Shown here in pieces: positions 37,433 through 46,773 of a stretch of DNA of 64,000 nucleotides (the first letter of the stretch is position 1; every line of letters begins with the position of its first letter). The notes beneath the pieces were generated by a model. It saw nothing but the letters and a program-made list of their open reading frames with translations, was not told the origin of the DNA and ran no database searches. The DNA is from an uncultured Campylobacter sp. (GTDB taxonomy: Bacteria > Campylobacterota > Campylobacteria > Campylobacterales > Campylobacteraceae). Location: NCBI RefSeq assembly GCF_938045625.1, contig NZ_CALIAV010000099.1:1-64000 (forward strand). Reading direction: 5' to 3'. The translations under genes were made by a program, and so were the position numbers.

Positions 37433-38704
37433 GTGAGATTTTTTTGGAAAGCGGCGGCGATGGCTGTGATTTGGGCCTTGCCGCTAGCTGCGTCGGGCGA
37501 AATTTGCCTAAAAAAGACGAGCTACAAGACGGAGGGCGACGCCGTGCCGCACTACAAATACGAAACGAGCCAAGCTTACGACGCGAAGGCTCGACTACTA
37601 GAAAAAATCTACGACGAAATCAGCGATGAGGGCAGGCGCAGGACGAAAAGTATTGTCAAATTTGACGAAAGAGGCGAGCGCGAGATAGGCAGCACAGAGT
37701 ACGATTGGGACTTTGGCGCCGAAAAATGGCGCAAAGCAGGGTTCTCAAAAACAGAGAGGACAAAGGACGGCGCGTTTGTTTATATTGATACTCGCGGTCA
37801 AAACGGCAAACTAAACCAAGGTCAAAAAACCATCGAAAAGCGAACGGGCGCGACGGAAATCTCTCAAAATTTCACTCTAAAAAACGGCAAATGGACGCCG
37901 ACGTATCTAATCAAAAGACTTTATGACGAAAACCATAAAACTACGCTCGTAGCGACCTTTGAGTGGAATACCAAAGCAAAAAAATGGACTCCGTACGAAA
38001 AATTGATATACCGCTATAAAGGCGACGTCTACGCTAGCTCCGAGGGCTATAAATGGCGCGGCAAATGGGTGCCGCAGACGAAGCATTCGGCCTTTACGGC
38101 TGCGGACGGAATGCGCACTGAGATAAATTTTACGTGGAGCCAGGACGCGTGGCAGCCGCAGGAGAGGACGGTGCAAAAAATAGAGCCAGAGTTTAGGCGT
38201 TTTACCGATCTTAGATGCCGCTGGGACGCCGCAAAGAGCGAGTGGAACGGCTGCTACAAAAACGTGCGCGAGGAGACCGAGCAAGGTCGGCTAAAGTACT
38301 CCGCTTCGTCGTTTTGGCAGGGGGAGTCGCAGCGCTGGGGGGTTGTGTTTGAAAACGAGCTTAGCTACGACGCGCGTGGCAACCTGATAAAAAATCGCGA
38401 GATGTCTGATGGCGAGCGGCGCGAGTACGTCTACGCCTACGACGAGGCGGGAAATAACGTATCTTCGGCGCTTCGCGAGCCCGATGAGAGCGGCAAATGG
38501 CGCGAAACGCAAAAGACGGTAAATGTATTTGAACGTGAAATTTTAGCACGCGACGTCATGGACCGCGGCTTCATCGGCGACTACGTGGCCGCGGGCGAAA
38601 ACGCGATCAAAAGCAGCAAGCAGTATTTTTTAGACGGCGATGAGTTTAAGCTAAACGAGACGCTCGAGTGGTTTTACGAAAAATGCGAGCCGTCTCGTGA
38701 ATGA
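37433..38704 (+). CDS. secreted Trp/Tyr-repeat protein, second of a tandem pair
   Basis: 423 residues, GTG start after AAAGGAG. Signal peptide MRFFWKAAAMAVIWALPLAASG. Same architecture as the preceding gene: YETSQAYDAKARLLE near the start, repeated W...Y...G units (GKWVPQTKHSAFTAADGMRT, SYDARGNLIKNREMSDG) and YAYDEAGNNVSSALREPDESGKW near the end, quoted in part. The C-terminus ends with WFYEKCEPSRE. Sequence has diverged well beyond a recent duplication. Separated from its twin by 150 bp of AAATTT-rich DNA, so it may have its own promoter. Confidence 0.85.
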   Translation: MRFFWKAAAMAVIWALPLAASGEICLKKTSYKTEGDAVPHYKYETSQAYDAKARLLEKIYDEISDEGRRRTKSIVKFDERGEREIGSTEYDWDFGAEKWRKAGFSKTERTKDGAFVYIDTRGQNGKLNQGQKTIEKRTGATEISQNFTLKNGKWTPTYLIKRLYDENHKTTLVATFEWNTKAKKWTPYEKLIYRYKGDVYASSEGYKWRGKWVPQTKHSAFTAADGMRTEINFTWSQDAWQPQERTVQKIEPEFRRFTDLRCRWDAAKSEWNGCYKNVREETEQGRLKYSASSFWQGESQRWGVVFENELSYDARGNLIKNREMSDGERREYVYAYDEAGNNVSSALREPDESGKWRETQKTVNVFEREILARDVMDRGFIGDYVAAGENAIKSSKQYFLDGDEFKLNETLEWFYEKCEPSRE

Positions 38705-38822
38705 GCCGTGTATCGTTCAAATTTCGCGCGGCGACGTGATGATATTTGGCTGCGAGGCGGATTTTGGCGTCTAAATTTGACGAGCGGCGGAGTATGGTTT
38801 TAAATAAAATTTAGGAGAAAAC

Positions 38823-39680
38823 GTGAAAAAATTGGATGAAATTTTACTCTCTTTCGATGAAAATACGCAAAAGGTTTTGGTTTTAGGATGCGCAAAACAC
38901 CCCGTTTGGGACGATGCGAACGAGGTTTTCGCGCTAGCTACAAGGCAAATTTTAGATAAAAGCCTAGGGCTGCAAAAGGGCGTGGATTATAGCAAAACGC
39001 CTAAATTTTATGGCGCCCGACCGCTTGCGTTTATCGGCGTGCATGCGCAGATGATCGGGCGAAAAAGCATAGGATTTTTGCTCACGAGTCGGCATCTTTT
39101 GGTTAAATTTGACGCGTCGGCTGTAAACGTAGACGAGGTAGCCGCGGCGTTTAGGCTGGGCGAGCATTCGCCTGACGAGCTGGAAAATCTCGCGTGGCAA
39201 GAGCTAGAAAAATGCAAATTTGAAATCGAGGACGAGATGAAAGCGGCGATGAAAAGGGCGCTAAAAGCGGTCTTGCAGGCGGTTTTCGAGGAGGGCGTTA
39301 AAGCCGAGGAGCGCACGATCGCGGATAAAATTTTGGAGCTTGAGCTGGGCGAAGCGCTAAAAACGCCGCTTGACGAGACGAAGTTACTATCAAAATCGCT
39401 TAGCGTCTTTAAGCCCGTCTCGCCGATGCTTCACAGCCTTGACCGCTCGCTTTTTGGTAAGCCTTACGGCGTGATACTGGACGAGCGCGGACTTATTAGC
39501 CGCGAGCTGATGGAAGAGCCCGTTTTTAGCCCATGGAACGAAATCAGGGACACACAAATCGAAGTAAAAGAAGACGCCGTAATAATCGGCGAAAAAGAGC
39601 ATAAGATACCTTTTGAGCTAAAAGATAAAAAAGAAAATTTCGCCGAGTTTTTAAAATTTACGGCGGCGTTAAAAGCGTAA
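38823..39680 (+). CDS. conserved cytoplasmic protein of unknown function
   Basis: 285 residues, GTG start behind TTAGGAGAAAA. No signal peptide or membrane segment. The N-terminal half contains FLLTSRHLLVKFD (a beta-hairpin seen in PH-like folds), the middle is a charged helical region (EEGVKAEERTIADKILELELG), and the C-terminus is a second beta-rich region (PFELKDKKENFAEFLKF). The pattern suggests two PH-like domains around a helix bundle. Not recognised. Lies just upstream of tkt, which has its own promoter. Confidence 0.8.
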   Translation: MKKLDEILLSFDENTQKVLVLGCAKHPVWDDANEVFALATRQILDKSLGLQKGVDYSKTPKFYGARPLAFIGVHAQMIGRKSIGFLLTSRHLLVKFDASAVNVDEVAAAFRLGEHSPDELENLAWQELEKCKFEIEDEMKAAMKRALKAVLQAVFEEGVKAEERTIADKILELELGEALKTPLDETKLLSKSLSVFKPVSPMLHSLDRSLFGKPYGVILDERGLISRELMEEPVFSPWNEIRDTQIEVKEDAVIIGEKEHKIPFELKDKKENFAEFLKFTAALKA

Positions 39681-39699
39681 AATTTAAGCCGAATTTTCG

Positions 39700-39705
39700 T
39701 ATAAT
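39700..39705 (+). promoter_or_regulatory. tkt promoter (-10)
   Basis: TATAAT 23 bp before the tkt ATG; CTAAGGAGAAAA is the ribosome-binding site. Confidence 0.65.
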
Positions 39706-39728
39706 CGCATAAAAACTAAGGAGAAAAA

Positions 39729-41642
39729 ATGCTAAAAAAGATGGCTGATACGATAAGGTTTTTGTGCGCGGATATGGTGCAGCAGGCAAACAGCGGGCAT
39801 CCGGGCGCGCCGATGGGACTAGCGGACGTCATGGTCGTGCTGGCTAAATTTCTAAACCACAATCCTAAAAATCCAAACTGGCTAAACCGCGACAGGCTCG
39901 TGTTTAGCGGCGGTCACGCAAGCTCGCTCGTGTATAGCTTTTTGCATCTTAGCGGCTATGATCTTAGCCTTGATGATCTTAAAAGCTTCCGTCAGCTGGG
40001 CTCTAAAACTCCTGGCCATCCGGAGATCCACACCAAAGGCGTCGAGGTTGCGACCGGACCGCTAGGCCAGGGCGTAGCAAACGCGGTGGGCTTTGCTATG
40101 GCGGCAAAATATGCGGCTAACCTACTAAACGAGCCTGAAAACGTCGTCATCGATCATAAAATTTACTGCCTCTGCGGCGACGGAGATTTGCAGGAGGGCA
40201 TCAGCTACGAGGCCTGTGCGGTCGCGGGCAACCTACACCTAGACAACCTCGTGCTGATCTACGACTCCAACAACATCACGATCGAGGGCGACACGAGCAT
40301 AGCTTGGAGCGAGGACGTGAAGGCGAGGTTCGAGGCGCAGGGCTGGGACGTCGCGCGCATAGACGGCCACGACTACGATCAGATCGAGTTTGCGCTAGAA
40401 CAAGCCGCCGAAAAGGAGCGCCCGTATCTCATCATCGCAAACACTCGCATCGCAAAGGGCGCAGGCGAGCTAGAGGGCAGTCACCACAGCCACGGCGCGC
40501 CGCTTGGCGAGGAGATCATAAAGGCTGCTAAAATCGCAGCGGGCTTTGATCCTGAGCGCAAATTTGCCATCGACGAGGACGTGCTGATCCGCTTCCACGC
40601 CGCGCTAGAAAAGGGCGACCTGGCCGAAGCTCAGTGGAACAAAAAGGTAGAAAATCTAAGCAGCGAGAGCAAAAGTATGCTAAACGCGCTACTAAATCCG
40701 GATTTTAGCAAGATAAATTTCCCTGATTTTAGTGGCAAAAAGCTAGCCACGCGCGACAGCAACGGCATCATCATGAACGAGATCGCGCGCGCGATGCCGG
40801 GCTTTATCGGCGGTAGCGCAGACCTGGCGCCATCAAACAAAACCGAGCTAAAAGGCATGGGCGACTTCCCTAACGGCCGCAATATCCACTACGGTATCCG
40901 CGAGCACGCCATGGCCGCGATAAACAACGCGGTCGCTAGATACGGGCTTTTCTTGCCGTTTAGCGCGACGTTTTTTATCTTTAGCGACTATCTAAAGCCG
41001 TCCGCGCGTATCGCCTCGCTGATGAGCATCAGACACTTTTTTATCTTTACGCACGACAGCATCGGCGTTGGCGAGGACGGCCCGACGCACCAGCCTATCG
41101 AGCAGCTCAGCACGCTACGCGCGATGCCGAATTTTTACACATTCCGCCCGGCCGACGGCAACGAAAACGCGCTTTGCTGGAAAGCGGCGTTAAATTTACG
41201 CGCTCCAAGCGCCTTCGTACTTAGCCGTCAAGGCCTCGCTCCGCTTGAAAAAGGCGAACTAGGCGGCGTAGAAAACGGCGCATATCTGCTAAAACGCGCG
41301 CAAAACGCCAAAATCACGCTAATAGCTAGCGGCAGCGAAGTGGAGCTTTGCGTCAAAGCGGCTGAAATCTTAGCTGCTCGCGGTGTCGGCGCGAACGTCG
41401 TCTCCGCGCCGTGCTTTGACCTGCTTTGCGAGCAGCCGCGCGAGTATGTAGAGCAGATCATAGATCCAGCGACCAAGGTCATCGCAGTCGAGGCCGCAAG
41501 CGCGCTAGAGTGGTATAAATTCGCGGGTGAGATCTACTCGATGAAGAGCTTTGGCGAGAGTGGCAAGGCGGGCGCATTGTTCGAGTATTTCGGTTTTACG
41601 CCTGAAAAGATTGCGGAATTCGCGCAAGAGTCGGCGAAGTAA
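39729..41642 (+). CDS. tkt: transketolase
   Basis: 637 residues. Thiamine-diphosphate enzyme of the non-oxidative pentose phosphate pathway. ThDP motif GDGDLQEGISYEACAVAGNL starts near residue 154 and ends in the N of YDSNN; GHPGAPMG near residue 24 and the second-domain GPTHQPIEQLS are typical. Campylobacter lacks the oxidative branch, so this enzyme supplies pentoses. Same position after ispA as in C. jejuni, here with three extra genes between. Confidence 0.98.
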   Translation: MLKKMADTIRFLCADMVQQANSGHPGAPMGLADVMVVLAKFLNHNPKNPNWLNRDRLVFSGGHASSLVYSFLHLSGYDLSLDDLKSFRQLGSKTPGHPEIHTKGVEVATGPLGQGVANAVGFAMAAKYAANLLNEPENVVIDHKIYCLCGDGDLQEGISYEACAVAGNLHLDNLVLIYDSNNITIEGDTSIAWSEDVKARFEAQGWDVARIDGHDYDQIEFALEQAAEKERPYLIIANTRIAKGAGELEGSHHSHGAPLGEEIIKAAKIAAGFDPERKFAIDEDVLIRFHAALEKGDLAEAQWNKKVENLSSESKSMLNALLNPDFSKINFPDFSGKKLATRDSNGIIMNEIARAMPGFIGGSADLAPSNKTELKGMGDFPNGRNIHYGIREHAMAAINNAVARYGLFLPFSATFFIFSDYLKPSARIASLMSIRHFFIFTHDSIGVGEDGPTHQPIEQLSTLRAMPNFYTFRPADGNENALCWKAALNLRAPSAFVLSRQGLAPLEKGELGGVENGAYLLKRAQNAKITLIASGSEVELCVKAAEILAARGVGANVVSAPCFDLLCEQPREYVEQIIDPATKVIAVEAASALEWYKFAGEIYSMKSFGESGKAGALFEYFGFTPEKIAEFAQESAK

Positions 41643-41949
41643 AATCTAGCTTTAAATTTGACGGTTTTGGCTTGGGCCGGATCCGTTAAATTTGAGGACT
41701 CGCGGCAAGCTAAACCCGCATCAAATTTACGCGGTTTGCTCACGGTAAAATCAAAATTATAAAAAGGGAAATATTGCAAAGATATAGGCAAAAAACAGGG
41801 CGATTCGCCGACGAAAACTTCATCTTAAATTTAGCTCGCGGCGCAGGTAAATTTGACGCGCAAGAAGGCGAAAATGAGCAAATTTGCGCTAAAGATAAAA
41901 TCAAATTTATCGCACAAAATTCGTTTAAATTTAACCAAAAGGCTACGTG
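41643..41949. other. AAATTT-rich intergenic region between tkt and uppP
   Basis: About 300 bp with at least eight AAATTT words and no supported gene. No terminator for tkt could be identified. AAAAGG at 41937-41942 is the uppP ribosome-binding site. Confidence 0.6.
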
Positions 41950-42744
41950 ATGGAGCTTTCGCATATCATAGTTTTGGCCCTAGTTCAGGGCATCAGCGAG
42001 TTTTTACCGATCTCTAGCTCGGCTCACCTCGTACTCGTGCCAAAGCTGCTTGGATGGGCGGATCAGGGGCTTGCCTTTGACGTCGCCGTTCACGTAGGCA
42101 CGCTGGCGGCGATACTTTTTTATTTTAAAGACAGGCTGGCTGGGCTCGTGCGAGATTTTTTCGCGTCTATCGCGCGGCGCGAGAAGGTCGGCGACAGCAC
42201 GCTCGTATGGTCGGTTGGCTTTGCGACCGTGCCTGTGGGGCTTTTTGGCCTAGCGTTTAACGACGCCATTGAGCAGTACGCTAGAAACGGGCTCGTGATC
42301 GCGGCGATGACGATGATCTTTGGTGTCGCGCTCTATGTCGCGGATAAAAAATCAGGCCTAAAAACCGAATACGAAATGACGATCAAGCTCGCTCTTATCG
42401 TGGGTCTAGCGCAGGCAATCGCGCTGATACCCGGCGTTTCGCGCTCGGGCGTGACGATGACGGCGGCGCTGATGCTTGGCTTTAGTCACAGCGCAAGTGC
42501 AAATTTCTCGTTTTTGCTCTCGATCCCCGTGATCGTGCTAGCAGGCGGACTGGAGGCGGTAAAGCTGATAAAAACTCCCGACGCACTGCCTTGGAGCGAC
42601 CTTGCTATCGGGGCGGCTATTAGCGGCCTTAGCGCGTATCTTTGCGTGCGGCTGTTTATGGCGCTGATCGCGCGCGCGAGTATGTTGCCGTTTGTTATCT
42701 ACCGTATGATTTTGGGCGTGTTTTTACTGACGGTATTTTTATAA
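41950..42744 (+). CDS. uppP: undecaprenyl-diphosphate phosphatase
   Basis: 264 residues, polytopic membrane protein. Recycles the lipid carrier of cell-wall synthesis and gives bacitracin resistance. Motif one ALVQGISEFLPISSSAHL (10-27) and motif two ALIPGVSRSGVTMTAAL (about 158-174) carry the catalytic Glu, Ser and Arg. The ATG at 41950 is preferred to GTG 41947 by spacing from AAAAGG. Confidence 0.97.
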   Translation: MELSHIIVLALVQGISEFLPISSSAHLVLVPKLLGWADQGLAFDVAVHVGTLAAILFYFKDRLAGLVRDFFASIARREKVGDSTLVWSVGFATVPVGLFGLAFNDAIEQYARNGLVIAAMTMIFGVALYVADKKSGLKTEYEMTIKLALIVGLAQAIALIPGVSRSGVTMTAALMLGFSHSASANFSFLLSIPVIVLAGGLEAVKLIKTPDALPWSDLAIGAAISGLSAYLCVRLFMALIARASMLPFVIYRMILGVFLLTVFL

Positions 42745-42788
42745 AATTGGCGCGACGAGGTTAAATTTGTCGTTTCAAGCAGCAAATT

Positions 42789-43241
42789 TTACTCGTTCAA
42801 TTTTTTTTCTACGAGCTTTTTGATTGCCGTTTCGATTTCCCGGCCTTGCTCGCTTGTCAGAGCGCGGATGAGGTAAAATCTTTTTATAAATTTTGATTTT
42901 CTCTTTATAATCAGTGTTTCGCCAATGAGCCACGATATCCCAAAGTTCGAATTTACCGTGGTACAGATATCTTTTGCATTGATTCGTAGGCTTCCAAATA
43001 GGCGGTAAGTTATCTTTATTTCGTCTTGAAATATTTCTAGATTCTTAAATAAAACGCTCGAAAATAAAACATAAAGCAGTAAAATCCATAATACAAAAAG
43101 TAGCGCAAACATCCAGCCGTCTGAGTAAAAAGTCGGAAAATAAAGCATAAATAGCATGAATATATCGCAAATAAACGTTGCTGAAGTATAAAAAGCGTTT
43201 CTTTTGTTTAAGTGGTATAACAAGGTTGGTTTGTGGCTCAT
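42789..43241 (-). CDS. membrane protein with PH-like domain, unknown function
   Basis: 150 residues. Two membrane helices (about 18-40 and 45-66) are followed by a beta-rich region (NLEIFQDEIKITYRLFGSLRINAKDI) like the bacterial PH domains of the DUF304 type. A related but broken copy lies at 46106-46582 (LLYRLDKRNP against LLYHLNKRNA; IEIYRDRIVVNRYIFGD against LEIFQDEIKITYRLFGS). Convergent with uppP. Low G+C relative to its neighbours. Confidence 0.8.
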   Translation of the reverse strand: MSHKPTLLYHLNKRNAFYTSATFICDIFMLFMLYFPTFYSDGWMFALLFVLWILLLYVLFSSVLFKNLEIFQDEIKITYRLFGSLRINAKDICTTVNSNFGISWLIGETLIIKRKSKFIKRFYLIRALTSEQGREIETAIKKLVEKKLNE

Positions 43242-43265
43242 TTTGGTGTTAAATTCAGAAAATAG

Positions 43266-43353
43266 TGGCAGATGGGAAGGGATTTGAACCCTCGAAAGCT
43301 TGCACTTTACACGCGTTCCAGGCGTGCTCCTTCAACCGCTCGGACACCCATCT
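43266..43353 (-). tRNA. tRNA-Ser (anticodon GGA)
   Basis: 88 nt with encoded CCA (43268-43266). Acceptor stem AGATGGG/CCCATCT, anticodon stem CACGC/GCGTG around CTGGAAC, long variable arm of the serine class, and T-loop GGTTCAAATCC. Reads leftward. Confidence 0.97.
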
Positions 43354-43527
43354 ATGAAGCCTGGATTATAGCTAAAATTTAATAAGCACAAACTTATATT
43401 TGAGTTTGATTGCGTTTGATGGAGGCGTCAAATTTGAGCGCGCATAGCGTTTTAGCGTCATAAAGGTGCGGGTTAGGACGCAAAACCATCAAATTTGCCG
43501 CCAAATTTAGCTTAAATTTGAGCGAAT

Positions 43528-44357
43528 TTACCCGCGCTTGCCCAGAGCGAAAACAAATATCCTGCACGCCTCGCGAAACGGTTTTATGTGACTAAGCATG
43601 CGCGCGATAAGCCCCCAGCGGTGTTTGTACATGTTTGTCATGGTGCCGATTTCTAGGCACTTGATGCGCTCTTTATCCCACGCCTCGACCTCGTCTGCAC
43701 CCTCTACGCTCATCTTAAATTTCACGTCTCCTTTCATAAATTTGAGCACGTCGTGCTTGCGCGTGTTTGATTTTGCGGCAAATTTGTTTATCAAATCGGT
43801 GAGCAAAAGCCCCTCGAACCGCTCGCTCAAATTTAGCACAAACTCGCGAAATACCGCTTTTTCAAAATACATCGCCACGCCCTCTAGCACGAAAACGAAC
43901 TTCGCGCCCGCGTGCTTTCTTGCTAGCTCGTCCATCCACGCGGTTTCTAGCATCGAGCACGCTAGGCTGTAGTTTCGCGGCGCTTTTGACACGAGCTTAT
44001 CGCGAAGTGCGATGACGTCAGGCAAATCAAGGTCGTAAAAGGTCGCCTCTGGGCAGAGCGGAGCAGCCGCAAAGGCCTGGTATCAAGCCCAGCACCTACT
44101 TGAACGATGACGGCGGCCGGGTGCTCGCTGGTAAATTTAAGTATGCAGTCATCAAAAAACCTCGCGCGTATCACCGTGCCGACCCTGCTTAGCGTTGAGC
44201 GGTCAAATTTGGCGAAATCATAATCGATCCTGCTCGCGACGTCGCCTGAAAATTCGTCTTTTAGTATGGGCTTGGCCTCCTCATTTTCCTTACTTCTAAA
44301 GTATAAATTTATAAGTAGCGTTTCGGAGACGATATCCGCAAATGCGATCTTTTCCAT
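43528..44357 (-). pseudogene. LCM-type SAM-dependent O-methyltransferase, frameshifted
   Basis: The N-terminal part (from ATG 44357) has FDDCILKFTSEHPAAVIVQVGAGLDTRPLRL, the SAM-binding loop of the leucine carboxyl methyltransferase / PpmA-like family, quoted in pieces; the frame then derails near 44050-44080. The rest continues in another frame as CPEATFYDLDLPDVIALRDKLV and FVLEGVAMYFEKAVFREF to the stop at 43528. One lost or gained base accounts for it. Whole length about 276 residues, normal for the family. No partner enzyme lies near. Real decay or sequence error cannot be told apart here. Confidence 0.8.
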
Positions 44358-44463
44358 CTCGTTTTTCCTTTTTATTTTGATAATCTTTATAGAAATTGTA
44401 GTGCAAACGGCTTTAAAATTTTATAAAATTTAGCGTTTAACGCGCCGTTAATGCAATGTCGTT

Positions 44464-44469
44464 TATAAT
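44464..44469 (+). promoter_or_regulatory. thiD promoter (-10)
   Basis: TATAAT 30 bp before the thiD ATG. No thiamine riboswitch could be made out in the short leader. Confidence 0.6.
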
Positions 44470-44499
44470 ACGGCTTTTAAAAACGAAAAAAGGCAAAAA

Positions 44500-45237
44500 A
44501 TGAAAAAAATCCTTATCATCGCAGGCTCGTGCAGCAACGGCGGCGCGGGACTGCAAGCCGACATCAAGGCGTGCGCGCACTTTGGCTGTTATAGCGCGAC
44601 GGCGGTCACGGCGCTAACGGCCGAAAACACGGACAAGATCAAAAATATCGTCTCGCTAGATTCGTCCTTCATCGCCGATCAGCTCGAGATGCTCGCAGCA
44701 GAGTTTAGCTTCGATGCCATCAAGATCGGCATGCTCTTTAACGAGCCCATCATGGACGTCGTGCAGGGTTTTTTAGAAAAAAACTCTGCTCCTGTGGTGC
44801 TAGATCCCGTCTGCGTCTCTAAAATGGGGCACAAACTCATCAAAGATAGCGCCATCGAGCGACTAAAAGAGCTGATGAAATTTGCCGCCGTTACGACGCC
44901 AAATTTGCGCGAAGCCGACGTGCTTTTCGGCGATGATTTTACGAATTTGCCGTGCGACGTGATCGTGAAAAAGCATATCGTCGCGGGTAAGAGCATCGAC
45001 ACGCTCTACCGCAAGGACGGCAGCGTCCAAAACTTCGAGACGCCGCTGGCTGATCCGCTCGTTATCATCGGCGCTGGCTGCACGTTTTCCAGCTCGCTAG
45101 CCTGCCTGCTCGCGCGCGGTGAGAGCCTAGAAAGCGCCATCCAACAAGCCAAAGAGTACATCTACAACGCCATAATCACCGGCATCGACACCAATCTAGG
45201 CGTAAGAAAACTGTTAAATCACGGGGTTAAATTTTAA
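44500..45237 (+). CDS. thiD: hydroxymethylpyrimidine (phosphate) kinase
   Basis: 245 residues. Phosphorylates HMP and HMP-P for thiamine synthesis. IAGSCSNGGAGLQADIKA (substrate site; the usual SDSSGGAG has become SCSNGGAG), AVTALTAENT, and GAGCTFSSSLACLLARG (the GTGCTFSAA-like ATP site with catalytic Cys-Thr) are in order. The changed first motif is worth noting but the rest is intact. Confidence 0.92.
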   Translation: MKKILIIAGSCSNGGAGLQADIKACAHFGCYSATAVTALTAENTDKIKNIVSLDSSFIADQLEMLAAEFSFDAIKIGMLFNEPIMDVVQGFLEKNSAPVVLDPVCVSKMGHKLIKDSAIERLKELMKFAAVTTPNLREADVLFGDDFTNLPCDVIVKKHIVAGKSIDTLYRKDGSVQNFETPLADPLVIIGAGCTFSSSLACLLARGESLESAIQQAKEYIYNAIITGIDTNLGVRKLLNHGVKF

Positions 45238-45295
45238 ATTTAGCTTGCTTGACGCCGTAAAATTAGACTAAGAATAAAAGAATTTGCGAGGATTT

Positions 45296-45904
45296 ATGAG
45301 TATAAGCTACAAAGCGTCTTTTATTATTATTTTTCTAATTGCGGCGACGGCCGTCTACTTAAATTTATACGATGGACGGGAGCTGGCGCGAAACTACGAA
45401 AAAAATCGTATCGAGATTTTAGCATTGCGCGATTTTGCGCGCGAGATTAGGCCTCGCGGAGTTTGGTTTGACCTGCGCTTAGACGGAGCCCTGGTTGAGA
45501 CGTTTAGAGCCGTGAGTGTCGATAAAAACCAAACCGCGAGCTTCATCCGCGTAGATAAGCGAACGAGCCTGCAGGAACCACTGCGGATACTGGGCTGGGA
45601 CGAACAGACTTTTGGCAAACTAAAAGCCAAACTAAAAAGCGCAAACGTCATAGGCATAAGAATCTGGGGCAACGAGGTGTTTGGAGGTGAGCGCAAGACG
45701 ACGATTTATTATCGTAATGAGGGCTTTGGAGGCGCGTATTACGAGATTTTCGATGACGCTTCGGACGAGATACTGCGAGGCGACAAAGAGGCGGGCTGCG
45801 ACGATAGATTTCATTCAGACGGCGTAGCTTTGATTTATGACGGCGGGGCTACCGTGGATTTTATGTGCGTAAATAAAGACGGCAAAAATATAAAACGTAG
45901 ATAA
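45296..45904 (+). CDS. membrane-anchored protein of unknown function
   Basis: 202 residues from ATG 45296 (site GCGAGGA; an in-frame TTG at 45284 is part of that site). One N-terminal membrane helix (SFIIIFLIAATAVYLNLY), then a soluble domain with VWFDLRLDGALVETF and two cysteines (near CDDRF and FMCVN). Periplasmic side is expected. No family recognised. Follows thiD by 58 bp and may be co-transcribed. Confidence 0.8.
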   Translation: MSISYKASFIIIFLIAATAVYLNLYDGRELARNYEKNRIEILALRDFAREIRPRGVWFDLRLDGALVETFRAVSVDKNQTASFIRVDKRTSLQEPLRILGWDEQTFGKLKAKLKSANVIGIRIWGNEVFGGERKTTIYYRNEGFGGAYYEIFDDASDEILRGDKEAGCDDRFHSDGVALIYDGGATVDFMCVNKDGKNIKRR

Positions 45905-46000
45905 AAATCTAAATTTTAGATTTACGCTTTAAATTTGGGGTTTGATTTGGCGGCTAAATTTGACCCGAAGCGAGGAGAGATAAATTTACGGGCGGTTTTG

Positions 46001-46096
46001 TTAAATTTGACTACCAGCAAGAGCCTTTTCGTCTGATGTAATATTTTTATCATAAAGGTCATATTTTTGACCATCTATCCATATAGTTGTTTGCAT
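46001..46096 (-). CDS. possible 31-residue protein or truncated gene start
   Basis: Encodes MQTTIWIDGQKYDLYDKNIT then SDEKALAGSQI. It starts 10 bp beyond the end of the broken PH-like gene, on the same strand, so it may be coupled to it. No good ribosome-binding site. The stop lies in an AAATTT word (TCAAATTTAAC), so the rest of a longer gene may have been cut off there. Confidence 0.35.
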   Translation of the reverse strand: MQTTIWIDGQKYDLYDKNITSDEKALAGSQI

Positions 46097-46105
46097 TTTT
46101 ATACT

Positions 46106-46582
46106 TTATTTATTAATTTCGTCTGGAGGTATTATCCAAAATATCTTTCTTTGTATATCACAAGCTTGATCAAATGTTAAGCTTTCCACCGCATAAACTC
46201 TATATAAAAATATTTTCTCTTTTTTGCTATCCATGCTTGTGCCGGAAAAAACGGAAACATGGAATAAGTACGACAATGCGCTAAATCCTCGCTTTTTATA
46301 ACCGTATCGCCGAAAATATATCTGTTTACGACAATCCTATCTCTGTAAATTTCAATGTAGTTAAAAAATATGAGTTTGTATAAAAGCCTACCCAAAAACA
46401 AAGAACCCAAGATGCCCAGCATCTGCCAACTAGCCTCTGTAATATATCGCGGTAGGCAAGGCGGGTACGAGCAGGAAACAGCTGTACGAGATAAAGTCGA
46501 TCAGCACCATGAGCGGATTTCGTTTGTCTAGTCTGTAAAGTAGCTGCGGCTCTTTATTTTCTTTGCCTATACTTTCATTCAT
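46106..46582 (-). pseudogene. second PH-like membrane protein gene, broken by two frameshifts
   Basis: From ATG 46582 the frame gives MNESIGKENKEPQLLYRLDK, then a membrane helix, and stops in the RG-TAG near 46430. The next frame continues TEASWQMLGILGSLFLGRLL and YIEIYRDRIVVNRYIFGD to a stop at 46177; a further shift continues ESLTFDQACDIQRKIFWIIP to TAA at 46106. Aligned end to end this is a paralogue of the intact gene at 42789. Two independent shifts argue for a dead gene. Confidence 0.7.
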
Positions 46583-46773
46583 ATCATCCGCCTAAAGTCA
46601 AATTTTAAATTTATCCAGCCTAGTTTTATGCAAACGGCGAGCGGTTAAAATCGTCAAGTTGCGCTACCGTTCAAATTTACGCCGTTCTTTAAATTTGATC
46701 CAAATTTACGCTCAAATTTGCTCGCTTTTTCAGTCAAATTTAACTCGCAACTACCTGCTAGTCGCCGTCAAAT

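Noticed and set aside
41740..41964. Minus-strand frame between tkt and uppP
   Set aside because: Overlaps the uppP start and consists of AAATTT translations.
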